A DNA stretch of 64,000 bases from Achromobacter xylosoxidans (GCF_001457475.1 NZ_LN831029.1:372001-436000), one strand, 5' to 3'; counted from the first letter of the stretch, positions 45,722 through 59,490 are shown. Notes: generated by a model from the sequence alone, not told the origin. Numbers and translations: made by a program.

Positions 45722-46714
45722 ATGCACCGTCCCGTCCTAGCCGTCCTGGCAACCGCCAGCCTGTTGTTTGCCGCGGCGACCACCGTCCGCGCACAGCCCG
45801 CGGCGGCGGCACCCGCCGGCGCCTATCCCGACAAGCCGATTACGCTGCTGATCCCGTACCCGCCCGGCGGCAGCGCCGACATGCTGGCCCGCCCGCTGGG
45901 CGCGGCCTTGCAAAAGAAGTGGAACCAGCCCGTGGTGCTGGAGTACAAGCCGGGCGCCGGCGGCGCCATCGCCTCGGCCCAGTTGGCCCGCGCCAGGCCC
46001 GACGGCTACACCCTGCTGATGGTCCTGGCCGCCCACACCATCAACCCCAGCCTCTATCCCTCGCTGCCCTACGACACCCGGCGCGACTTCGCCCCGGTCT
46101 CGCTGGTCGCGACCCTGCCCATGCTGGTCTCGGCGCCGCTGTCCACGCCGGCGAACAACATCCCCGAACTCATCGCCTACGCCAGGCAGCACCCCGGCAA
46201 GCTCAGCTTCGCCTCCGCCGGCAACGGCAACACCAGCCACCTGGCCGCCGAGATCTTCAAGCATCGCACCGGCGCCGACATGCTGCACGTCCCCTACAAA
46301 GGCAGTGGCCCCGCCGTCGTCGCCCTGTTGGGCGGCGAGGTCTCGCTGATGTTCGACAGCATCTCCACCTCGCTCCCCCAAGTGCAGTCCGGCAAGCTCA
46401 AGGCCCTGGCCGTCACCGGCGAACACCGCTCCCCCTTGCTGCCCAACGTCCCCACCGTCGCCGAAGCCGTCCCCGGCTTCGTCATCAACGGCTGGTACGG
46501 CATCCTGGCCCCCGCCAACACGCCACCCGCCATCCTCGACACCCTCAGCAGCGCCATCGCCGCCGCCATCAACACCCCCGACCTGAAGGCCCAGCTGAAC
46601 AGCTACGGCTACGAAACCGTAGGCTCCACTCCCGCCGCCTTCGTCGACCACATCAACAAGGAACTCGACACCTGGAAACAAGCCGTCGAAGTCTCCGGCG
46701 CGAAGTTGAACTGA
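45722..46714 (+). CDS. Bug/TctC-family solute-binding protein
   Basis: 330 residues, second Bug receptor of this cluster. Signal peptide ends RAQPAAAA. Motifs: ITLLIPYPPGGSADMLARPLG, QPVVLEYKPGAGGAIASAQLARARPDGYTLLM, LHVPYKGSGPAVVALLGGEVSLMFDS, KALAVTGEHRSPLLPNVPTVAEA. Thirty-seven bp after subunit B, so in the same operon. Its ligand may differ from that of the first copy. Confidence 0.92.
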   Translation: MHRPVLAVLATASLLFAAATTVRAQPAAAAPAGAYPDKPITLLIPYPPGGSADMLARPLGAALQKKWNQPVVLEYKPGAGGAIASAQLARARPDGYTLLMVLAAHTINPSLYPSLPYDTRRDFAPVSLVATLPMLVSAPLSTPANNIPELIAYARQHPGKLSFASAGNGNTSHLAAEIFKHRTGADMLHVPYKGSGPAVVALLGGEVSLMFDSISTSLPQVQSGKLKALAVTGEHRSPLLPNVPTVAEAVPGFVINGWYGILAPANTPPAILDTLSSAIAAAINTPDLKAQLNSYGYETVGSTPAAFVDHINKELDTWKQAVEVSGAKLN

Positions 46715-46885
46715 CGCATCCGCGAGAGCGTCATCCCAAATCGCAAGACACAACGTAAGCCGCAAAAGGCCGCCCGCGCGGCCGCTTGCGGCGGGCCCCG
46801 CAAGATCCTCCCCACCCCACACCTAGACGGCAAAAACGCCAAGCAAACAGCCCGCCCCAGCAACGGCCGTTAAGTCTCAACGCGA

Positions 46886-47045
46886 GCGTGTGGCGGGGCA
46901 GGCGGGGGAGGGCGGGGCGTGTAGATGCGCCCAAGGGAAACCGAAGGGAGCCGAAGGCGTACAAGGTTGACGCAGGGGCAGTCCGGAGCGAACGCTCCGG
47001 ACCGCAATCGTAGCCCCGTCCTCCCCCGCCTGCCCCGCCACACGC
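46886..47045. repeat. 160-bp element with 33-bp inverted terminal arms and an internal hairpin
   Basis: Left arm 46886-46918 and right arm 47013-47045 are inverted copies differing at one base. In between lies GTCCGGAGCG/CGCTCCGGAC (46981-46990, 46993-47002), a perfect 10-bp hairpin. It sits in the 398-bp gap between the second Bug gene and the M61 peptidase gene; 46715-46885 upstream shows no gene. No transposase is present. Confidence 0.85.
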
Positions 47046-47077
47046 GCCTGAAGAACCCCACCGCCCCAATGCAAAAC

Positions 47078-47100
47078 GGGCCTTCCAATAAAGAAGGCCC
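47078..47100 (-). terminator. intrinsic terminator of the M61 peptidase gene
   Basis: GGGCCTTC (47078-47085) and GAAGGCCC (47093-47100) form an 8-bp stem with a 7-nt loop. On the minus strand it is preceded by a run of T (from the A-tract 47102-47109) and followed by GTTTT. It is 13 bp past the stop of the minus-strand gene. Confidence 0.75.
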
Positions 47101-47112
47101 TAAAAAAAATAC

Positions 47113-48888
47113 TCACCCAACCGACAACACACAATCCAGCGCCTCAGGCCCACTCAACCGAACCTGAAACACCCGCAACTCATCCCGCCTGAACACGTGC
47201 ACGTCCACGCGATCCCCCACCCGGTACTGTCCCAGCAGCACCTCCACACCGGAGGCCCCCTCGACCTTCAAGCCATCGATCGCCACCAGCACATCCCCGG
47301 CAGACAATCCGCCCCTATGTCCCGCGCCGCCCTCCAGCACCGTTGCCAGCACCAGTGAATCCCCCTGCTTGCGCGTGCGCACATCCAGCGAAGGAATATT
47401 GACCGAGGCTTTCCATTGCAGCTTGACGCCTTGAGCGGCCAGCAGCTCCGCCAGCGGCACATCCGCCGTCCCGTAGGCATGTCGCGCAATGAAGCGCCGC
47501 GCATCCACCCCGGTCGCCTCCTTGATCAGCGCCGGCAAGCCATCCTCCGCCAACCCCTGCGCCTTGCCGCGATAGAAATCGCGCCCATACCGTTGCCACA
47601 ACAGCCGCATCACATCGTCCAGCGAATGCGCGCCCGCCGACTCCTGGCGGATCAGCAGGTCCAGCCCCAGCGCCACCAGCGCGCCCTTGGTGTAATAGCT
47701 GACCAGCGCATTGGGCGAATTCTCGTCCTGCTTGTAATAGCGCGTCCACGCGTCGAACGAACTTTCCGCCACCGACTGCTTGTGCCGCCCCGGCGTGCGC
47801 GCCACGCTGGTGATGGTCTTGGCCAGCAGGCGCAGGTAATCGTTCTGCGTGATCACGTTGGAACGCAGCAGCAGCAGATCGTCGTAGTAGGACGTGAAGC
47901 CTTCGAACACCCACAACAGCCGCGTCAGGTCCGGCTGCGCCAGGTCGTACGGCACGAACGCCTGCGGCTTGATGCGCTTGACGTTCCAGGTGTGGAAATA
48001 CTCGTGGCTGACCAGCCCCAGGAAGCCGCGATAGCCTTCGCCCTGGCCCTGCTGGCCCAGCACCGGCAGGTCCTTGCGCGCCGTCATCAGCGCCGTGCTG
48101 GCGCGGTGCTCCAGGCCGCCGTAGCCGTCGCCCGTCACCATGGTCATGAAGACATAGCGATCGCTGCTGTCCAGGAATGGCGCGCGCTTGCCGCGCGGTT
48201 CGAAGAAGGCGATCTGCGTTTCGCAGATCCTGCGCACGTCGTCGGTGATGCGGGCCAGGTCCAGGTTGGGCGCCACGCCCGTGAACACCAGTTCGTGCTC
48301 GGCGCCATGCGCCGTGAAGCTCGCCACCTGCGGCGTGCCCATTTCAACGGGATGATCGATCAGCGCGTCGTAGTCCGGCGCCAGGTACAGGCCGAAGCCA
48401 TGGCGGCGCGCCGCGCCCTTGTGGCCGCGGGCCTCGGGCAGGCTGGTGTAGACCTTCCAGCCGTCGATGCCGCGCGGCGGCGCCAGGTCCACCAGGCAGG
48501 GCAGGTGGTCCTGCCCATGCACCCGCAGGAACACGCTGGTGCCGTTGAAGAAGCCGTGCGTTTCGTCCAGGTGCGCGCCGCGCACCGACAGGTCCCAGGC
48601 ATACACCGTGTACTCCACCCGCAACGGACCGTCGCAAGGCGCGGCCTGCCAGGTGTGATTGTCTATTTTGTCGACAGGCACGCGGCGGCTGCCCGCATGG
48701 GCCGTCAGCGACTCGATCTGGCGCGAAAAATCGCGGATCAGGTAGCTGCCCGGAATCCAGGCCGGCAGCGACAGGCGCTGGCCATCCGGCGAGGGCGCCT
48801 GGACGGTTAGGGTTATCCGGTAGCGGTGCCCCGCGGGGTCGTGGGGCGCGAGGCGGTAAAGTATGGGGAAAGCATCGGTTTTTTCCAT
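47113..48888 (-). CDS. M61 family metallopeptidase with PDZ domain (glycyl aminopeptidase-like)
   Basis: 591 residues. Zinc motif [14 protein letters not shown] at about 294-307, with the second glutamate in [17 protein letters not shown]-terminal beta domain ([38 protein letters not shown]). C-terminal PDZ-like domain ([27 protein letters not shown]). The fold matches the M61 glycyl aminopeptidase family, which removes N-terminal Gly/Ala. No signal peptide is seen. Single gene, divergent from the enoyl-CoA hydratase gene. Confidence 0.93.
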   Translation of the reverse strand: MEKTDAFPILYRLAPHDPAGHRYRITLTVQAPSPDGQRLSLPAWIPGSYLIRDFSRQIESLTAHAGSRRVPVDKIDNHTWQAAPCDGPLRVEYTVYAWDLSVRGAHLDETHGFFNGTSVFLRVHGQDHLPCLVDLAPPRGIDGWKVYTSLPEARGHKGAARRHGFGLYLAPDYDALIDHPVEMGTPQVASFTAHGAEHELVFTGVAPNLDLARITDDVRRICETQIAFFEPRGKRAPFLDSSDRYVFMTMVTGDGYGGLEHRASTALMTARKDLPVLGQQGQGEGYRGFLGLVSHEYFHTWNVKRIKPQAFVPYDLAQPDLTRLLWVFEGFTSYYDDLLLLRSNVITQNDYLRLLAKTITSVARTPGRHKQSVAESSFDAWTRYYKQDENSPNALVSYYTKGALVALGLDLLIRQESAGAHSLDDVMRLLWQRYGRDFYRGKAQGLAEDGLPALIKEATGVDARRFIARHAYGTADVPLAELLAAQGVKLQWKASVNIPSLDVRTRKQGDSLVLATVLEGGAGHRGGLSAGDVLVAIDGLKVEGASGVEVLLGQYRVGDRVDVHVFRRDELRVFQVRLSGPEALDCVLSVG

Positions 48889-48927
48889 GCGTATATCTTA
48901 TTTCATCCCATCCTCTGGAGACAGGTA

Positions 48928-49704
48928 ATGAGCGAGTCGTTTGTGCTGGTCGAAACCCGCGGCCGCGTCGGTCTGCTGACGCTGAACCGCCCCAAGGCGC
49001 TCAACGCGCTCAACGATCAACTGATGAACGAACTCGGGGCGGCGCTGCTGGCTTTCGAGGCGGACGCGGACATCGGCGCCGTGGTCATCACCGGCAGTGA
49101 AAAGGCCTTTGCCGCGGGCGCCGACATCGGCGCCATGAAAGACTGGTCGTACATGGACGTGTACGGCAGCGAATACATCACCCGCAACTGGGAAACCCTC
49201 AAGCGCATCCGCAAGCCCGTGATCGCCGCGGTCGCCGGCTACGCCCTGGGCGGCGGCTGCGAACTGGCCATGATGTGCGACATCATCATCGCCGCCGACA
49301 CCGCCAAGTTCGGCCAGCCGGAAATCAAGCTGGGCGTCATCCCCGGCGCCGGCGGCACGCAGCGCCTGCCGCGCGCGGTGGGCAAGGCCAAGGCCATGGA
49401 CCTGGCCCTGACCGCCCGCATGATGGGCGCCGAGGAAGCCGAGCGCGCCGGCCTGGTGTCGCGCGTCGTTGCGGCCGACAAGTTGATGGAAGAAGCCATG
49501 GACGCGGCCACCGTGATCGCGTCGATGTCGCTGCCGTCGGTCATGATGGCCAAGGAATGCGTCAACCGCGCCTTCGAGGGTTCGCTCAACGAAGGCCTGC
49601 TGTTCGAGCGCCGCGTGTTCCATTCCCTGTTCGCCACCGAGGACCAGAAGGAGGGCATGGCCGCCTTCACCGAGAAGCGCAAACCCGACTTCAAACACCG
49701 TTAA
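48928..49704 (+). CDS. enoyl-CoA hydratase
   Basis: 258 residues, crotonase superfamily. Hydrates 2-enoyl-CoA in beta-oxidation. Oxyanion-hole motifs [12 protein letters not shown] and [47 protein letters not shown], which contains both catalytic glutamates (in CELAMM and QPEIKLG). ATG at 48928 follows ACAGGT; the longer in-frame start at 48826 overlaps the peptidase gene and is rejected. Could be FadB-like or phenylacetate-type (PaaF); not decided. Confidence 0.93.
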   Translation: MSESFVLVETRGRVGLLTLNRPKALNALNDQLMNELGAALLAFEADADIGAVVITGSEKAFAAGADIGAMKDWSYMDVYGSEYITRNWETLKRIRKPVIAAVAGYALGGGCELAMMCDIIIAADTAKFGQPEIKLGVIPGAGGTQRLPRAVGKAKAMDLALTARMMGAEEAERAGLVSRVVAADKLMEEAMDAATVIASMSLPSVMMAKECVNRAFEGSLNEGLLFERRVFHSLFATEDQKEGMAAFTEKRKPDFKHR

Positions 49705-49787
49705 TTCTTGTTACGCCCGTTCCGGCCCCCCCCCGGGCCGGGCATGCCAGGACCAGGGCATCCGCGTTCGACGCCCTGTTTCCGACA

Positions 49788-49811
49788 CGCGCCCACCCCG
49801 GGCGCGTTTTT
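49788..49811 (+). terminator. intrinsic terminator of the enoyl-CoA hydratase gene
   Basis: CGCGCCC (49788-49794) with GGGCGCG (49800-49806), five-base loop, then TTTTT. It is 84 bp beyond the stop. Confidence 0.85.
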
Positions 49812-49999
49812 CATGGCTGCGCGATTCCGCGCGGGCGTTGCGCCTTGAAACTTTTGGACAGCACCTTGTTGCAGGGATCGGCCCTATCCTGAAAAGGCGT
49901 CACTCTGAAAACGAGGTGCCGCGCCAGAGAGGCTTGCCCGAACTGGTAAGCCTCATGCGCGGCGGCTCGTCTGCAAACAATAGCAACAAGGAGCCTTGC

Positions 50000-51553
50000 A
50001 TGCGTACTTCCCCCTTCAATCGCCGGTGGTCCGCCGCCGCGCTCGCGGGCGCGGTGAGCGTCTGCTTCGTGACCGCTACGCAAGCCCAATCGCCGCGGTC
50101 GACGCTGCGGCTGGTGTCCGAAACGCCGTATCCCGCCGCCGCCGCGCCCGCGCCGCAGATGAGCGCGCAGGAATTGCGCGACACCGCGATCGATGCGTAC
50201 GTCTACGCCTATCCCATGGTGCTGATGGAACTGGCGCGCCGCAAGGCCACCGCCGTGCAGTCGCCGCTGGATGGCAAGGCGCCGATGAACCAGTTCGGGC
50301 ACAAGGCCGCGTTCCCCGACCCGCGCGCCGCCGATACGCCGTGGCCCAGCGCCGACGCGCTGTATTCCAGCCTGTGGTTCGACGTGTCGCGCGCGCCGCT
50401 GATCGTGCGCTTGCCGGATACCGGCAAGCGCTACACGGTGCTGTCGGCGCTGGACATGTGGAGCGACGTGTTCGCCTCGCGTGGCACGCGCACCAACGGC
50501 CCCGGCGCCCAGTCGTTCGCCATCGTCGGCCCGAACTGGCAGGGCGCGCTGCCGCCGGGCATGGACGTGATCCACAGCCCGACCTCGACCGGCTGGCTGA
50601 TCGGCTGGACCCAGACCAGCGGTCCGCAGGACTACGCCGGGGTCAACCAGATCCAGGCCAACATGACGGCCAGTTCGATGGTGGCGGCGGCGGCGGCGCC
50701 CGGCCGTCATCGTGGCGCCGGCAGCGCCTCGCCTTATCCGCAGACCGGCCCGGGCGTCGGCTCGGCCCCGATCGGCAGCGACGTGCCCATGCCGATGCCG
50801 GTGAACCTGCCAGAAGGTACGCCGGCCGAGCAGGCCGCCAGCATGGACGCCGCGTCGTTCTTCACCTTGTTCTTCGACGTGCTGCGCAACAACCCGCCGC
50901 ATGCCAATGACACGCCCATGCTCGATCGCATGCGCCGCATCGGCCTGGATGGCCGCCAGCCGTTTTCGTATGGGCGCCTGAGCCCCACCGTGCAGCAGGC
51001 CCTGGCCGACGCGCAGCCGCTGGCCGGCCGCCGCATCGCCGACGGCGTGTCGCGCCTGGCCACGCCGATCAATGGCTGGAACACCGTGCTCACCGGCATC
51101 GGCACCTACGGCACCGACTACACGCGCCGCGCCGCCATCGCCTACGCCGGCCTGGGCGCGCCGACGCCGGAAGACGTGCTCTATCCGGTCACGGTGGCCG
51201 ACAACAAGGGCCGCGCGCTCAACTCGAACGAAGACTACGTGCTGCACTTCGAGAAGGGCCAGCTGCCGCCGGCCAATGCCTTCTGGTCGCTGCATGTCTA
51301 TAACGACAAGCACGGCTTCCCGGACAACCCCGCCAATCGCTACGCGCTGCGCAGTACCGACGACCTGAAGTACAACGCCGACGGTTCGCTCGACATCTAC
51401 ATCCAGCGCCGCGATCCGGGCGAGCGCAAGCGTTCCAACTGGCTGGCCACGCCGGCCGCCGATGGCCCGTTCCTGCTCAGCATGCGCCTGTACTGGCCGC
51501 AGGACGTGGCGCTGGACGGGCTGTGGGCGCCGCCGCCGGTCAAGGAAGACTGA
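50000..51553 (+). CDS. DUF1254/DUF1214 domain protein, exported
   Basis: 517 residues. Signal peptide RRWSAAALAGAVSVCFVTATQAQ. DUF1254 region (AIDAYVYAYPMVLMELARRKAT; ADTPWPSADALYSSLWFDVSRAPLIVRLPDTGKRYTVLSALDMWSDVFASRGTRTNG) followed by DUF1214 (AFWSLHVYNDKHGFPDNPANRYALRS; YIQRRDPGERKRSNWLATP). The family is known only as periplasmic/secreted with beta-rich folds; no reaction is assigned. ATG at 50000 follows AAGGAG. An insertion of about 60 residues after the first domain is rich in Ala, Gly and Pro. Confidence 0.9.
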   Translation: MRTSPFNRRWSAAALAGAVSVCFVTATQAQSPRSTLRLVSETPYPAAAAPAPQMSAQELRDTAIDAYVYAYPMVLMELARRKATAVQSPLDGKAPMNQFGHKAAFPDPRAADTPWPSADALYSSLWFDVSRAPLIVRLPDTGKRYTVLSALDMWSDVFASRGTRTNGPGAQSFAIVGPNWQGALPPGMDVIHSPTSTGWLIGWTQTSGPQDYAGVNQIQANMTASSMVAAAAAPGRHRGAGSASPYPQTGPGVGSAPIGSDVPMPMPVNLPEGTPAEQAASMDAASFFTLFFDVLRNNPPHANDTPMLDRMRRIGLDGRQPFSYGRLSPTVQQALADAQPLAGRRIADGVSRLATPINGWNTVLTGIGTYGTDYTRRAAIAYAGLGAPTPEDVLYPVTVADNKGRALNSNEDYVLHFEKGQLPPANAFWSLHVYNDKHGFPDNPANRYALRSTDDLKYNADGSLDIYIQRRDPGERKRSNWLATPAADGPFLLSMRLYWPQDVALDGLWAPPPVKED

Positions 51554-51606
51554 CGCGCTGCGCGCGGCCGGGCGGCGTGTGGGCGCCACTGGCCGGGCAG
51601 CTCCGC

Positions 51607-51632
51607 GCGGCTCCTGCGGGAGCCGCTTTTTC
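51607..51632 (+). terminator. intrinsic terminator of the DUF1254 gene
   Basis: GCGGCTCC (51607-51614) and GGAGCCGC (51619-51626), four-base loop, then TTTTTCTT. It is 54 bp past the stop. Confidence 0.9.
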
Positions 51633-51749
51633 TTGTCCCGAGCGCCCGCGCTTTGGCGCGTTGGCCGGCGTCATTCACGTCCCCAATTTCCGTCGCGACG
51701 CGCGGTCCGGCCGGGCCTGTTGTCGCCTTACAAACCCCCTAAAGTTCAT

Positions 51750-51779
51750 TTGCTCGGGTAAAAAAAAACACGCTATACT
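51750..51779 (+). promoter_or_regulatory. sigma-70 promoter candidate of the atp operon
   Basis: TTGCTC at 51750-51755 and TATACT at 51774-51779 with an 18-bp spacer that contains an A-tract. The -10 matches five of six consensus bases. It points at atpI 214 bp downstream and no other promoter is visible in between. Confidence 0.6.
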
Positions 51780-51856
51780 CTGCGGGTTTGACGCTTGCGG
51801 GATAAGAACACAGGGCGATGATTTCGCCGGTTCTGACAGGGGCAAAGGTCGTATGA

Positions 51857-51979
51857 ACGGCTGTAGGACGGCTAGTGTGCGCGGCTGGTAATGCGCGGCT
51901 GGTAATGCATGCGTGGCTAGCGGCAATGCGTGGTTAGTGATCGCGGCTACTGATACGGCTTTTAGTACGACGGCTTTAG
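51857..51979. repeat. degenerate ~14-bp repeats in the atp leader
   Basis: About nine imperfect units of the form CGGCT(A/G)GTnATGCG at a period of 12-17 bp; two adjacent units (GCGGCTGGTAATGC twice, from 51880) are identical. The block lies between the promoter candidate and the atpI start, so it would be in the mRNA leader. No open frame runs through it. Confidence 0.7.
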
Positions 51980-51992
51980 GCGGGGAAGTTTG

Positions 51993-52538
51993 ATGCAGCA
52001 GAACACAGTGCGGCACGAACCTGCGCGCGGTTGGGGTGGAAAGGCCCGGGACGAGTCCTGTGGAATGAACCAGTCCGTTGCGCAACGGGGCGAGGCACGC
52101 CAGGTTCTGGCGGGTCAGGATCCGGTGGACCGGGTGCTGGTTCTCAGTGACGCGGATCGCGCGGCGCTGAATGCTCAGGCGGGCCGCGGTCTCCTGTTGG
52201 CACTGGCGGCGCAAGGCGCCATGGGGCTCGCAGCAGCAGTAATAGCGGGGGTTGTCGGAGGGGCGGCGGCAGGTTGGTCGGCGCTGGCGGGGGCAGGAGC
52301 GTATTTCATACCCAATGCGTTGTTCGCATTGCGCCTGGCTGTCAGTGTTCGGGCCGGTAAAGCCAGTCCCTTTACCTTTCTCTCTGGTGAGTTGATCAAG
52401 CTGTTCGCAACGGCATTGCTGTTGTGGCTGCTTTCGCGTGTGGCGCAGGACAGCCTCGTCTGGCCCGCCGCGCTGCTGGGTCTGATACTCACCCTGAAGG
52501 GATATCTCCTGCTTTTGATGTTCCGCAAGTTGTCATAG
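51993..52538 (+). CDS. atpI: ATP synthase subunit I
   Basis: 181 residues, an assembly factor that helps c-ring formation. After a polar N-terminus of ~65 residues it has four hydrophobic helices (LLLALAAQGAMGLAAAVIAGVV; WSALAGAGAYFIPNALFALRLAV; GELIKLFATALLLWLLSRV; WPAALLGLILTLKGYLLLLMF). ATG at 51993 after GGGGAAG. First gene of atpIBEFHAGDC. Confidence 0.9.
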   Translation: MQQNTVRHEPARGWGGKARDESCGMNQSVAQRGEARQVLAGQDPVDRVLVLSDADRAALNAQAGRGLLLALAAQGAMGLAAAVIAGVVGGAAAGWSALAGAGAYFIPNALFALRLAVSVRAGKASPFTFLSGELIKLFATALLLWLLSRVAQDSLVWPAALLGLILTLKGYLLLLMFRKLS

Positions 52539-52613
52539 CGCTGCCGGGTAGGTTACGGCAAACGGAATCGTGGAATCGTCCGGCTCGCAAGGGCTCGGGC
52601 ATACAGCAAATAG

Positions 52614-53507
<894 letters not shown>

Positions 53508-53598
53508 TCCCCCGAATTTCCGGCGCAGGCCACCCGGCCGGCGCTGGATAGCAAGATCATCTTGCATTGAGCAGTACCCCAATCTTTTTATTTTTTGA

Positions 53599-53868
<270 letters not shown>

Positions 53869-54010
53869 GGCACGCCCGCCGGCGAAAAGGCGGGTCATGA
53901 CGCTGGCGGCGATGCGGGCTTGAGCCCCGTCGCCGGCCGGCAAAGTATCGAGTGCTCCGCGTTGCCCGTCCCGGGCGCCGTCGGAGCCGCAAGGTGTTAA
54001 AGGAACGACC

Positions 54011-54481
54011 GTGAATCTGAACGCGACGATCATTTTCCAGATGCTCGTGTTCTTCGTTCTGGGCTGGTTCACGATGAAATTCGTGTGGCCTCCTCTGACG
54101 AAGGCGATGGACGAGCGCCGCCAAAAAATCGCCGACGGCCTTGCCGCCGCGGAGAAGGGCAAGGCCGATCTGGCCCAGGCCCAGGCGCGTGTCAGTCTGA
54201 TCGAGGCTTCTGCCAAGTCCGAAAACCACGCCCGCATCATCGAGGCCGAGAAGCAAGCCGCCTCCCTGATCGAGCAGGCCCGCCGTGAAGCGGAAGCCGA
54301 GCGTGCCCGCATCGTGGCGCAAGCTGCACAGGATGCCGCGCAGGAAGTCCAGCGCGCCCGTGATTCGCTGCGCGACGACGTCGCCGCGCTGGCCGTCAAG
54401 GGTGCTGAGCAGATCCTCAAGCGCGAGGTTGACGCCCGCGCCCACGCCGAGCTGCTGAACCAGCTTCGCGCGCAGCTTTAA
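54011..54481 (+). CDS. atpF: ATP synthase F0 subunit b
   Basis: 156 residues. One N-terminal membrane helix ([23 protein letters not shown]), then a long coiled-coil stalk rich in Ala, Glu, Lys. GTG-independent ATG... start at 54011 follows AAAGGAACGACC. Single b subunit, not the b/b' pair of alphaproteobacteria. Confidence 0.96.
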   Translation: MNLNATIIFQMLVFFVLGWFTMKFVWPPLTKAMDERRQKIADGLAAAEKGKADLAQAQARVSLIEASAKSENHARIIEAEKQAASLIEQARREAEAERARIVAQAAQDAAQEVQRARDSLRDDVAALAVKGAEQILKREVDARAHAELLNQLRAQL

Positions 54482-54493
54482 TCCGGGACCGTC

Positions 54494-55033
54494 ATGGCTG
54501 AACTTTCCACTGTTGCCAGGCCGTACGCCGAAGCCCTGTTCGCCGCCGCGCGCGACGACAAGGCGGGCCTGCAGGCTTGGGCCGACCTGGTCAGCGAGCT
54601 GTCGCAGGTCGCCTCCAACCCCGACGTGCGCGAGGCCATGGCCGATCCGCGTCTGGGTGACAAGCAGCGCGTCGAGCTGTTCACCGGCCTGGTGAAGGCC
54701 GAACTGCCCCAGGCCGCCCGCAATTTCATCGAGCTGCTGGTCGAAAACGACCGGTTGCTGCTGCTGCCCGAGATCGCCACGCAATTCGTGGTGCTGCGGA
54801 ACCGTCACGACGGCACGGCGCAGGCGGAAATCACCAGCGCGTTCGAGCTGAGCGACGCCCAGGTCCAAGAACTGGTCGCCGCCCTCGAGAAGAAATTCGG
54901 CCTGAAGCTCAAGCCCGTCGTCACCGTCGACCAGTCGTTGATCGGCGGCGTGCGCGTGGCCGTCGGGGACCAGGTGCTCGATACTTCCGTACAAGCCCAA
55001 TTGGCCCGCATGCGCGATACGCTCGCCGCTTAA
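54494..55033 (+). CDS. atpH: ATP synthase F1 subunit delta
   Basis: 179 residues. Connects the b stalk to F1. N-terminal helical bundle [22 protein letters not shown]-terminal signature [35 protein letters not shown]. Twelve bp after atpF. Confidence 0.96.
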   Translation: MAELSTVARPYAEALFAAARDDKAGLQAWADLVSELSQVASNPDVREAMADPRLGDKQRVELFTGLVKAELPQAARNFIELLVENDRLLLLPEIATQFVVLRNRHDGTAQAEITSAFELSDAQVQELVAALEKKFGLKLKPVVTVDQSLIGGVRVAVGDQVLDTSVQAQLARMRDTLAA

Positions 55034-55064
55034 AGGCAGCACTAACAGGATTCCAGGAGTCAAT

Positions 55065-56606
55065 ATGCAACTCAATCCCTCCGAGATCAGCGAACTGCTC
55101 AAGAGCCGCATCGAGGGCCTGGGCGCTTCGGCTGATGTCCGTACTCAGGGCACCGTCGTGTCCGTGACCGACGGTATTACCCGCATCCACGGCCTGTCCG
55201 ACGTGATGCAGGGCGAAATGCTCGAATTCCCCAACAACGTCTTCGGTCTGGCGCTCAACCTCGAGCGTGATTCCGTCGGCGCCGTTATTCTCGGTGACTA
55301 CACCGGCGTGTCCGAAGGCGACGCGGTCAAGACGACCGGCCGCATTCTGGAAGTGCCGGTCGGCCCCGAGCTGAAAGGCCGCGTGGTCAACACGCTGGGC
55401 GAGCCGATCGACGGCAAGGGCCCCGTGAACGCCAAGGCCACCGACATCATCGAAAAAGTGGCCCCCGGCGTTATCGCCCGCCGCTCGGTGTCGCAGCCGC
55501 TGCAAACCGGCATCAAGGCTATCGACTCGATGGTTCCCATCGGCCGTGGCCAGCGCGAACTGATCATTGGCGACCGCCAGACCGGCAAGACCGCCGTGGC
55601 CGTCGACACCATCATCAGCCAGAAGGGCAAGGGCGTCACCTGCGTGTACGTCGCCATCGGCCAGAAGGCTTCGACGATCAACAACGTGGTGCGCAAGCTG
55701 GAAGAGCACGGCGCGATGGAATACACCATCGTCGTGGCCGCCTCGGCTTCGGACTCCGCCGCCATGCAGTACCTGGCCGCCTACGCCGGCTGCACGATGG
55801 GCGAATACTTCCGCGATCGCGGCGAAGACGCCCTGATCGTCTATGACGACCTGACCAAGCAAGCCTGGGCCTACCGCCAGGTCTCGCTGCTGCTGCGCCG
55901 TCCGCCGGGCCGCGAAGCCTACCCGGGCGACGTGTTCTACCTGCACTCGCGCCTGCTGGAACGTGCCGCCCGCGTGAACGAAGACTACGTCGAGAAGTTC
56001 ACCGATGGCGCCGTCAAGGGCAAGACCGGCTCGCTGACCGCGCTGCCGATCATCGAAACCCAGGCGGGCGACGTGTCGGCCTTCGTTCCGACCAACGTGA
56101 TCTCGATCACCGACGGCCAGATCTTCCTGGAAACCGACCTGTTCAACGCTGGTGTGCGTCCCGCCATCAACGCCGGTATCTCGGTGTCGCGCGTGGGCGG
56201 CGCCGCCCAGACCAAGGTCGTCAAGAAGCTGTCCGGCGGTATCCGTACCGACTTGGCGCAGTACCGTGAACTGGCCGCCTTCGCGCAGTTCGCCTCGGAC
56301 CTGGACGACGCCACCCGTCGCCAGCTCGAGCGCGGCAAGCGCGTGGTCGAACTGCTCAAGCAGCCGCAATACCAGCCGCTGCAGGTGTGGGAACTGGCCG
56401 TCACGCTGTACACGGTCAACAACGGCTACCTGGATGACGTGGACGTGGCCCAGGTGCTGTCGTTCGAAAAGGCGCTCAAGGACCAGCTCAAGGCCAAGCA
56501 CGCCGCCCTGATCCAGCGCGTCGAAGACACCAAGGAACTGTCCAAGGACGACGAAGGCGAACTCGCCGCCGCCATCCAGGAATTCAAGAAGCACGGTGCT
56601 TTTTAA
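55065..56606 (+). CDS. atpA: ATP synthase F1 subunit alpha
   Basis: 513 residues. Walker [14 protein letters not shown], Walker [18 protein letters not shown], and the signature [18 protein letters not shown]-terminus [19 protein letters not shown]. Length matches the family. ATG after CCAGGAG. Confidence 0.98.
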   Translation: MQLNPSEISELLKSRIEGLGASADVRTQGTVVSVTDGITRIHGLSDVMQGEMLEFPNNVFGLALNLERDSVGAVILGDYTGVSEGDAVKTTGRILEVPVGPELKGRVVNTLGEPIDGKGPVNAKATDIIEKVAPGVIARRSVSQPLQTGIKAIDSMVPIGRGQRELIIGDRQTGKTAVAVDTIISQKGKGVTCVYVAIGQKASTINNVVRKLEEHGAMEYTIVVAASASDSAAMQYLAAYAGCTMGEYFRDRGEDALIVYDDLTKQAWAYRQVSLLLRRPPGREAYPGDVFYLHSRLLERAARVNEDYVEKFTDGAVKGKTGSLTALPIIETQAGDVSAFVPTNVISITDGQIFLETDLFNAGVRPAINAGISVSRVGGAAQTKVVKKLSGGIRTDLAQYRELAAFAQFASDLDDATRRQLERGKRVVELLKQPQYQPLQVWELAVTLYTVNNGYLDDVDVAQVLSFEKALKDQLKAKHAALIQRVEDTKELSKDDEGELAAAIQEFKKHGAF

Positions 56607-56612
56607 GAAAGT

Positions 56613-56681
56613 GATGGGTTAGGCGTCAGCTGCGCCTCACCCATCCTTATCGGATGGTTGAGGCGCAAGCGCCAACCCATC
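56613..56681. repeat. paired REP-like palindromes between atpA and atpG
   Basis: First palindrome GATGGGT-t-AGGCG … CGCCT-c-ACCCATC (56613-56645). Second, related one GATGG…GGCGC-aa-GCGCC…CCCATC (56653-56681). They share the GATGG/CCATC ends and the GGCG core in opposite order. They fill most of the 99-bp gap in an otherwise tight operon, so they are transcribed and would form two stable hairpins. Confidence 0.8.
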
Positions 56682-56705
56682 GGCCAGTCTTCACAGGAAA
56701 GCGCA

Positions 56706-59055
<2,350 letters not shown>

Positions 59056-59064
59056 GGAACCGAT

Positions 59065-59490
59065 ATGGCTACCCTGCATGTGGATGTCGTCAGCGCAGAG
59101 GAAGCGATCTTCTCCGGTGAGGCGAAGTTCGTGGTGCTGCCTGGCGAGGCGGGTGAGCTGGGCATCCTGCCCGGCCATACCCCGCTGATCTCGCGCGTAC
59201 GCCCCGGGACGGTCAAGATCGTCCGTGCCGACCAAGGCGAGGAGAACATCTTCGTCGCCGGGGGCATTCTGGAAGTGCAGCCGGGCAGCGTGACGGTCCT
59301 GGCCGACACCGCCATCCGCGCCGCCGACCTGGACGAGGCCCGTGCCCTGGAAGCGCGCAAGCGCGCCGAAGAGGCCCTGGCCAACGCCAAGGACAAGGCG
59401 GACATCGCGGTTGTCGAGGCCGAGCTGGCCATGCTGGCGGCGCAAGCCATCGCGGCGCGCAAGCTGCGCCAAGGCGGCCGCTCGCACTGA
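59065..59490 (+). CDS. atpC: ATP synthase F1 subunit epsilon
   Basis: 141 residues. N-terminal beta sandwich ([49 protein letters not shown]) and C-terminal two-helix inhibitor ([22 protein letters not shown]). Nine bp after atpD; last gene of the operon. Confidence 0.97.
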   Translation: MATLHVDVVSAEEAIFSGEAKFVVLPGEAGELGILPGHTPLISRVRPGTVKIVRADQGEENIFVAGGILEVQPGSVTVLADTAIRAADLDEARALEARKRAEEALANAKDKADIAVVEAELAMLAAQAIAARKLRQGGRSH

